Source: an uncultured Granulosicoccaceae bacterium
Lineage (GTDB): Bacteria > Pseudomonadota > Gammaproteobacteria > JABXHR01
Length of the DNA: 14,615 bases
Assembly (NCBI GenBank): GCA_937921805.1
Contig: CAKZUS010000210.1
Location: 1 to 14,615, forward strand
Direction of reading: 5' to 3'
A program made the translations under genes and the position numbers. Below, piece by piece: positions 14,321-14,615 of this stretch (position 1 is the first letter of the stretch; each line of letters opens with the position of its first letter). The notes beneath the pieces are model-generated. The model had not been told where the DNA came from. It worked only from the letters and a program-made list of their open reading frames with translations, and ran no database searches.

Positions 14321-14565
14321 TTTTTGCTACCCCAGCGAGATCCCAGATGCCAAGAGAGCACGATTACAAATAGCCCCGTGGCCAAGTTTATGTCGTGAGT
14401 CGGCCCGTGCACCAGATAGCTCCACATGTCGCTTACCAATCCAAACAAAGCGGAGCCGATCTGTGGCACGGCTTCCGTGGCGTACACTCGACAATCAACC
14501 CCGCCCGCGCTGTTGCGCTCGCATAGCTCTGTTGTGCCAATCTCCAGTACTTGATTAGTGTTCAT
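14317..14565 (-). CDS. Small membrane protein, first gene of the minus-strand operon
   Basis: An 82-residue protein with AGGAG 9 nt before the ATG. The N-terminal half is polar with two cysteines (C15, C25). Two hydrophobic segments follow (about 35-53 and 60-75), and the C-terminus is basic (SRWGSKK), so it is probably an inner-membrane protein with its tail in the cytoplasm. No holin, coat or pilin family can be assigned from sequence alone. Its stop overlaps the GTG of the next gene, so it is translated with the zinc-ribbon protein and translocase. Confidence 0.7.
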   Translation of the reverse strand: MNTNQVLEIGTTELCERNSAGGVDCRVYATEAVPQIGSALFGLVSDMWSYLVHGPTHDINLATGLFVIVLSWHLGSRWGSKK

Positions 14566-14597
14566 TGTGCATCTCCTCTACGTTGACGCTCTTTTGC

Positions 14598-14614
14598 TTG
14601 TGTAAAATCCACAA
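14598..14614. promoter_or_regulatory. Inverted repeat upstream of the minus-strand operon
   Basis: TTGTG (14598-14602) and CACAA (14610-14614) form a perfect 5-bp inverted repeat with a 7-nt AT-rich spacer, 33 nt upstream of the ATG of the small membrane protein. It is placed like an operator or part of a promoter, but the window ends before this can be judged. Confidence 0.3.
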
Positions 14615-14615
14615 C

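Noticed and set aside
13530..14373. Several plus-strand open frames of 130-173 codons
   Set aside because: They are antisense to the Ala/Gln-rich part of the zinc-ribbon protein gene, rich in Arg/Trp/Cys/Leu, and overlap one another in different frames. The coupled minus-strand operon explains the region.

Overview
The window looks like part of a temperate tailed phage (siphovirus type), a prophage or a phage-plasmid, from a proteobacterium, most likely a gammaproteobacterium. The evidence is a compact tail-morphogenesis operon on the + strand: a tail assembly chaperone with a programmed -1 frameshift, a tape measure protein of about 1,400 residues, a distal tail protein and a DUF1353 protein. 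Genes overlap by ATGA, GTGA or TGATG junctions, as in dense phage genomes. The host guess rests on protein style and Shine-Dalgarno usage only and is weak. No integrase, terminase, portal, capsid, lysis gene or tRNA is visible, so the element extends past both edges.

Layout. (1) 1-8250, + strand, late/tail module: end of a preceding gene, a helical tail-associated protein, chaperone G and its frameshift extension T, tape measure, distal tail protein, DUF1353 protein, an unknown protein and an exported thermonuclease-fold nuclease. A single minus-strand gene (1401-1805) with its own TATAAT box sits between T and the tape measure, in the manner of a phage 'moron'. (2) 8247-9248, minus strand: a DUF4942 protein, convergent with the tail operon and sharing a CTAG stop with it. 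(3) 9249-9410: a divergent control region with two identical operator-like inverted repeats, each lying inside the spacer and -10 box of a good sigma-70-type promoter, one per direction. (4) 9411-10514, + strand: four small genes that look like a regulatory cassette, including a 56-residue gene and two probable DNA-binding proteins. (5) 10602-14565, minus strand: a tightly coupled four-gene operon read as small membrane protein, Cys/Ala-rich protein with 11-residue repeats, FtsK/SpoIIIE-type membrane DNA translocase and membrane-anchored thermonuclease-fold nuclease.

How the genes may work together. The tail module follows lambda logic: G and GT chaperone the tape measure, which sets tail length (about 210 nm at the usual 1.5 angstrom per residue). 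The control region would let one repressor, probably made in or near the 9411-10514 cassette, shut both divergent promoters through identical sites. The membrane translocase/nuclease operon is the least expected part. A membrane DNA motor coupled to a membrane nuclease suggests handling of DNA at the envelope (transfer, exclusion or degradation), but the sequence alone does not show which.
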